DNA of 64,000 nt from UBA964 sp037444685 (lineage in GTDB: Bacteria; Pseudomonadota; Gammaproteobacteria; Steroidobacterales; Steroidobacteraceae): NCBI GenBank assembly GCA_037444685.1, contig JBBILX010000007.1, forward strand, positions 1-64,000, in the 5' to 3' direction. This document shows, in pieces, positions 61,178-64,000 of the stretch (its first letter is position 1; the number at the start of each line of letters is the position of its first letter). The notes below the pieces were generated by a model, which had not been told where the DNA came from, searched no databases, and was given only the letters and a program-made list of their open reading frames with translations. The translations under genes were made by a program, and so were the position numbers.

Positions 61178-61980
61178 GACGCGCCCTCCTCGAATACGTT
61201 TCGGGTCGTGAAGCGCGATGTCGCGAAGCGCTTGAACGCCTTCCATGGCGTCAGCCAGCTGATCCGCGCGCCGTGTCGGGCGTTTGCGAGCACCTGATCC
61301 GCGAGCCAAGGGGCGACCGTCTCGACCCTGTCACCGAGAATGTTGTAGATGCGGCGCGCCCGCGCGCGCTGCTCGGGGGTCAGCTCGCCGGTCTCGGTCT
61401 CGAGCATCCCTGTGGCGACGATGCCCGGACTGATGGTGCCGATACGCACCACGCTGCCCTGATACTCACGCTCGAGCGAGCGCGTGAAATGCCGCAGCGC
61501 CCGCTTGGTCGTGCCGTAGGTCGTCAGCCCGGGCCGGATCATGCCATCGCTGCCGAAGCCCTCGAAGTTGTAGAGGTCGCCGCCACCCTGGCGCAGCATG
61601 CCGGCGATCGCGACGTGGCAACAGGCCATCGTGCCGGTCAGATTGACGTCGACGACCTTGCGGACCTGCCCGAAATCGAGCTCGTGGAACGTGCGACGTG
61701 GCGTGATCAGGCCGGCGTTGTTGATCCAGATGTCGACGTTGCCGGTCAGCTCCGCCGCCGTGTCCCAGAGGCGCTCGACATCGGCGCGGTTCGCGACGTC
61801 GCCGGCGCAGCCGACGTGAGCACCCCCAGAGGCAATGCTCGCGAGCCTGGCCAGCGCGGCGTCGACTGCCGCCTGGCTTCGGCCATTGACGACGACCCGG
61901 CAGCCACGGGCTGCAAAGGCCTGCGCGAGCCCGAACCCTATGCCGCGCGTGCTGCCCGTGACGACGACGACCTTGGCCAT
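61174..61980 (-). CDS. Short-chain dehydrogenase/reductase
   Basis: 268 residues, from ATG 61980 with GGGGAT before it: 'VVVVTGSTRGIGFGLAQAFA', 'DIWINNAGLITPRRTFH' and the catalytic 'TYGTTKRALRHF' (YxxxK). The C-terminal 'WLTPWKAFKRFATSRFTTRN' is longer than in plain SDRs and looks membrane-associated or substrate-specific. Coupled to the lipoprotein gene. Preceded by the TetR gene with 24 bases between and a palindrome at 62016-62027. Confidence 0.87.
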   Translation of the reverse strand: MAKVVVVTGSTRGIGFGLAQAFAARGCRVVVNGRSQAAVDAALARLASIASGGAHVGCAGDVANRADVERLWDTAAELTGNVDIWINNAGLITPRRTFHELDFGQVRKVVDVNLTGTMACCHVAIAGMLRQGGGDLYNFEGFGSDGMIRPGLTTYGTTKRALRHFTRSLEREYQGSVVRIGTISPGIVATGMLETETGELTPEQRARARRIYNILGDRVETVAPWLADQVLANARHGARISWLTPWKAFKRFATSRFTTRNVFEEGAS

Positions 61981-62004
61981 GCGATCCCCTGCCTGCACTA
62001 CAGC

Positions 62005-62763
62005 CTACCGTAGCCGACCGATCGGTCCAATAGTCGGAGCGCGACGCCGGGACCTCCGCTGGATCCTGGCTGGCCCGTCGACCACCCGGCGGATCACGAG
62101 ATCCATCATTGCGTCGATCCGGCGCCAGTCGGCCTCGAGATCGAGCCTGAGGCCGAAGTAGCGCGGGGCGGTCCGGGAGCGCAGGCACAGGTAGCAGACT
62201 GCCGCATAGAGCAGCAACTGCAACGCGACGACCTCCTCGCGGTCGTACTCCTCTGGCCGGCTGAAAAGGCGCACGAGGCTGCGTCCATGCGCCGCACGCA
62301 CCCGATCGAGCGCGCGAGTCAAGGCAGTCTGTTGCAGCAGCTCGCCGCCGAGCAGCTCCAGCGTGCGCGGACGGGAACGCAGCGCCCGTGCATAACGCTG
62401 GTAGTTCCGCGCCAACTGTTCGCTCGTCGACAGACGGGCGTAGCCAGCCGCATCCTCGCCAAGCAGCTCGGAGTCGCTCGGTAACAGATCGCTGCGCTCG
62501 GCCCACGCGGCGGCGAGTCCCTCGAGGCCGCCGAAGTAGGCATACAGCAGTGACTTGCCAACGCCGGCCCGCCGCACGACGCCATTCACGGAGACGCGGT
62601 GAGCGCCCTTTTCCTGCAGAAGCTGGTCGAACGCCTCGACGAGCGCTCGCTCCTTGCCGGTGCGGTCGCGCGCCCAGCGTGGTGCCGCGGAAGCCTGGCG
62701 TGGGCGACGGCCCACGACGGCGTCCCGCCGCGACTTCGGTCGACTTGTGTGCTGGCGCGACAT
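62005..62763 (-). CDS. TetR family transcriptional regulator
   Basis: 252 residues with an unusually long, Arg-rich N-terminus (about 40 residues) before the TetR helix-turn-helix 'HRVSVNGVVRRAGVGKSLLY' and 'AYFGGLEGL'. The C-terminal ligand domain is about 180 residues. Start taken at ATG 62763 (GTG 62772 is also open). First gene of the unit with SDR, lipoprotein and DoxX genes; it probably represses them. Divergent from thpR by 46 bases. Confidence 0.87.
   Translation of the reverse strand: MSRQHTSRPKSRRDAVVGRRPRQASAAPRWARDRTGKERALVEAFDQLLQEKGAHRVSVNGVVRRAGVGKSLLYAYFGGLEGLAAAWAERSDLLPSDSELLGEDAAGYARLSTSEQLARNYQRYARALRSRPRTLELLGGELLQQTALTRALDRVRAAHGRSLVRLFSRPEEYDREEVVALQLLLYAAVCYLCLRSRTAPRYFGLRLDLEADWRRIDAMMDLVIRRVVDGPARIQRRSRRRAPTIGPIGRLR
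62016..62027. promoter_or_regulatory. Perfect palindrome GACCGATCGGTC, possible TetR operator
   Basis: A 12-base perfect palindrome lies inside the last codons of the TetR gene, 36 bases upstream of the SDR start. The ACCGATCGGT core resembles TetR-family sites. In coding sequence it could be chance, but the position suits autoregulation of an internal promoter for the SDR-lipoprotein-DoxX part. Confidence 0.4.
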
Positions 62764-62809
62764 GCGCGCCACACTATATGCGCGGCGTCCAGCAGGCTAC
62801 AGTCGCGCG

Positions 62810-63316
62810 ATGTCACACGTCCGAATCTTCTACGCGCTCTGGCCCGAGGCGGCCGAGACGCAGGCGCTCGCCGCGTCCTGCCGAGCGCTTTTTCCGCTCG
62901 CCGGTCGACCCGTCGACGCGCGCGACCACCACGTGACGCTCGCCTTCGTCGGCCATGTCGAGGCCGCGAGGCTGAGCGCCTTTCTCGAGCTGGCGGGGCC
63001 GATCGAGCCCGTCACGCTCGAGTTCAACCGGCTCGAGCACTGGGTCAAGCCGCGCGTGCTCGTGGCCACGACCAGCGACGTTCCGGTGACGATGCGGACA
63101 GTCGTCGAAAGGCTCTGGCATCGGCTGGACCGTCTCGGCATCGCTCGCGACCCGCGTCCACTGCGACCGCACGTGACACTCGCGCGCGAGGTCGGCCACT
63201 GGCGCGCCGAGCGGACCTGGACGCCGGTGATCTGGCATGCCCATCGCATAAGGCTCGTGGAATCACACCCGCAGCAGATTCCCCGTTATTGTCCGCTTGA
63301 CGGTTGGATGACATGA
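62810..63316 (+). CDS. thpR: RNA 2',3'-cyclic phosphodiesterase (2H family)
   Basis: 168 residues of the LigT/2H phosphoesterase family. Both HxTx motifs are seen: 'RDHHVTLAFVGHVEAARLSA' and 'LRPHVTLAREVGHWRAERTW', which bind and cleave 2',3'-cyclic RNA ends. ATG 62810 gives the normal size; the frame is open from farther upstream. Cytoplasmic. Confidence 0.92.
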   Translation: MSHVRIFYALWPEAAETQALAASCRALFPLAGRPVDARDHHVTLAFVGHVEAARLSAFLELAGPIEPVTLEFNRLEHWVKPRVLVATTSDVPVTMRTVVERLWHRLDRLGIARDPRPLRPHVTLAREVGHWRAERTWTPVIWHAHRIRLVESHPQQIPRYCPLDGWMT

Positions 63317-63356
63317 CACTGGTATGCTCAGTGCTGGAGTCCACGGAGGAGAGTCC

Positions 63357-64000
63357 ATGAAGTCGAGCCGGTTCATCGCACCGCCGTTGCTGGCCGCGGT
63401 ACCCCTCGCTGCACCTGTTGCTGCGCAGGTTGCCTCGACGCCCAGGGAGATCGCCACGGACGGTCGCATTGTGCTCGGGCCGCCGATCACTCCGAATCAG
63501 GTGCGCAGCCCGAATCATCCGCGCTTTCCCCCCGGCTGGACCTGCGCGGAATGCCACGACGTGTCATTCGGCACGGACTTCGTGTCGACCGCGAGCCGCC
63601 AGTACTGGAACAACTATTCGCGACTCGCGAACGACGCGATCTGGGAGCGCATCGTCAAGTTCCTACCTGGTCGAGAGCGATTCGTGATGGCGACGGTATA
63701 CAGGAACCGCCCTACCAATACGACCATCGATCTCGTGCTCGACAAGGACGAAAAGGTCTTCTATGCCGTTTCCGAGAAGGGCACGGAGAAGCTCTTCCAT
63801 CTGCGTCGCAATCCGCACATCAGCGCGGTGCGCGCCGACGGCTGGACGGTCGCCGCCGGCGGCGCCAGGCAGTGGATCAGTGTGCAGATCGCCGGCACCT
63901 CCGAGGTGATCACCGCGCAGGACCCGCGCTTCCTGCCGATTCTCAGGAAGTATCAGCTCGTCCGTATCTCGGAGGAGCGCGCCGTGCGGCGCTTCGACAT
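63357..64000 (+). CDS. Exported CxxCH protein with FMN-binding split-barrel (PNPOx-like) domain, partial
   Basis: Starts with GGAGGAG seven bases before the ATG. A signal peptide ('APPLLAAVPLAAPVAAQ') is followed by 'PPGWTCAECHDVSFG', a CxxCH haem-c attachment motif (residues 63-67), then a split-barrel flavin domain: 'ERFVMATVYRNRPTNTTIDL', 'FHLRRNPHISAVRADGW', 'VAAGGARQWISVQIAGTSEV'. The domain resembles pyridoxamine-phosphate-oxidase-type or F420/FMN general-stress proteins. The gene runs off the right edge after 214 residues. A periplasmic haem plus flavin protein is an unusual mix; the CxxCH could also bind metal. Confidence 0.78.
   Translation, partial: MKSSRFIAPPLLAAVPLAAPVAAQVASTPREIATDGRIVLGPPITPNQVRSPNHPRFPPGWTCAECHDVSFGTDFVSTASRQYWNNYSRLANDAIWERIVKFLPGRERFVMATVYRNRPTNTTIDLVLDKDEKVFYAVSEKGTEKLFHLRRNPHISAVRADGWTVAAGGARQWISVQIAGTSEVITAQDPRFLPILRKYQLVRISEERAVRRFD

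Overview
The window is a GC-rich (roughly two-thirds G+C by eye), tightly packed Gram-negative chromosome segment. The core genes point to Gammaproteobacteria: mpl, ubiX, glnE, waaA with kdkA, a TolC-family channel, RNase D with an HRDC domain, and the tkt-gap-pgk-pyk glycolytic order. A pyrophosphate-type phosphofructokinase next to a proton-pumping pyrophosphatase, large TonB-dependent receptors and DUF1838 proteins would suit a Steroidobacterales/Nevskiales/Xanthomonadales-like lineage. That placement is inference. I see no rRNA, tRNA, CRISPR array or insertion sequence.

1-31.7 kb is mostly housekeeping. A minus-strand glycolysis/pentose-phosphate operon (tkt, gap, pgk, pyk) runs into an unfinished penicillin-acylase-family gene at the left edge. 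Divergent from it are metK and ahcY of the activated-methyl cycle, with an S-adenosylhomocysteine riboswitch before ahcY. Next come an O-methyltransferase, a plus-strand run (cpdA-like phosphodiesterase, TraB/GumN protein, CPBP protease, CpcT/CpeT-like protein), a minus-strand LON-domain/ubiX/mpl group, rnd, adk, then pfp and hppA as a PPi-energy pair. A bufferin operon (bufA1-bufB-bufC) for a copper-binding modified peptide lies at 24.7-26.6 kb, followed by a GGDEF/EAL protein and pcm-rhodanese-tolC.

31.7-41.3 kb holds lipopolysaccharide core genes (waaA, kdkA, a heptosyltransferase-like GT9, DUF6165). Then comes an accessory block: a TonB-dependent receptor, a VOC/alpha-beta-hydrolase fusion lacking the usual hydrolase nucleophile, and two tandem DUF1838 proteins. 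41.3-49.8 kb has a small zinc-finger protein and glnE. The glnE frame has no ATG, GTG or TTG start after the stop codon of the S9 peptidase upstream of it; that peptidase is divergent from a second large TonB-dependent receptor.

51.3-60.1 kb appears to be a single LacI-family regulon. Five near-identical palindromes (core TGCACGCGCGTGCA) precede or sit between its genes, and the LacI regulator lies inside. Members are a Tat-signal SDR plus zinc alcohol dehydrogenase, a methyltransferase pair, a beta-propeller glycosidase-like protein, an AllA-like protein, and three broken genes: a GPH-type sugar symporter with internal deletions, an NAD(P)-binding protein with a deletion, and an exported protein frameshifted at a run of eight G. 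The regulon looks like a glycoside/sugar-derivative pathway in decay.

60.1-64 kb has a TetR-SDR-lipoprotein-DoxX operon, thpR, and the start of an exported protein that combines a CxxCH haem motif with an FMN split-barrel domain.
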